In this document: in pieces, positions 19,414-19,449 of the stretch
How the letters are laid out: each line of letters opens with the position of its first letter
Numbering within the stretch: the first letter of the stretch is position 1
Assembly: GCA_900617975.1 (NCBI GenBank)
Contig: UZAE01000698.1
Span: 1-19,449 of the forward strand
Direction of reading: 5' to 3'
Origin: Rodentolepis nana
Taxonomy: Eukaryota > Platyhelminthes > Cestoda > Cyclophyllidea > Hymenolepididae
DNA length: 19,449 nt
Translations under genes and position numbers: made by a program
Notes under the pieces: generated by a model
What the model saw: the letters and a program-made list of their open reading frames with translations, nothing else
The model's database searches: none
What the model was told of the DNA's origin: nothing

Positions 19414-19449
19414 ATTTATTTATTTATTTCAAATGGCAGGCGTTATGAT
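19414..19449 (-). mobile_element. Short retroposon copy cut by the window edge
   Basis: The 3' end of another minus-strand family member (CGCCTGCCATTTGAAATAAA plus further AAAT units) runs off the right edge. Its length cannot be judged. Confidence 0.8.

Noticed and set aside
1..19449. CRISPR arrays, bacterial operons, phage or viral genes
   Set aside because: None were seen. The spliced gene and repeat types show animal nuclear DNA.

Overview
This looks like nuclear DNA from an animal, most likely an invertebrate. It is AT-rich, has a spliced Rac GTPase gene with GT-AG introns, a decayed mariner transposon, and several copies of a short retroposon with an (AAAT)n-type tail. A flatworm, perhaps a tapeworm, is my best guess. 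That rests on the overall style of the sequence and is not proven by any one feature. I see nothing bacterial, viral or organellar.

Layout. A (TC)n microsatellite opens the window (1-39), followed by about 2.9 kb with no recognisable gene. A full-length but dead mariner (2941-4229) sits between TA duplications. Its transposase has two premature stops and two one-base deletions in A-runs, yet keeps all three catalytic aspartates. About 0.8 kb downstream is the only confident gene, a complete three-exon Rac-type small GTPase (5054-5231, 5373-5617, 6679-6831; 191 aa). It has a probable 5'-UTR splice acceptor or trans-splice acceptor at 5035 and a 3' UTR ending near the AATAAA at 7416. From about 7.44 to 13.2 kb there is no assignable gene. 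Two short stretches there look promoter-like (about 9085-9190 and 9760-9900), and a few weak exon-like reading frames are reported as candidates only.

From 13.2 to 16.1 kb there is a cluster of one short interspersed retroposon family: copies at 13206-13456 (-), 13729-13964 (+), 15084-15455 (-) and 15714-16090 (+). Three have target-site duplications of 12-14 bp and share a GGGGTG 5' end. The four form two tail-out inverted pairs. Very short tail-only pieces of the same family lie at 15415-15446 and 19375-19449. The rest, 16.1-19.4 kb, is unannotated intergenic DNA with one degenerate tRNA-like stretch.

The Rac gene is the only functional protein gene supported here; the rest is repeat biology. 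The most interesting points are the Rac intron 1, which is stop-free and a multiple of three and interrupts the codon just before the catalytic Gln61, and the compact retroposon family with its ultra-short nested insertions.
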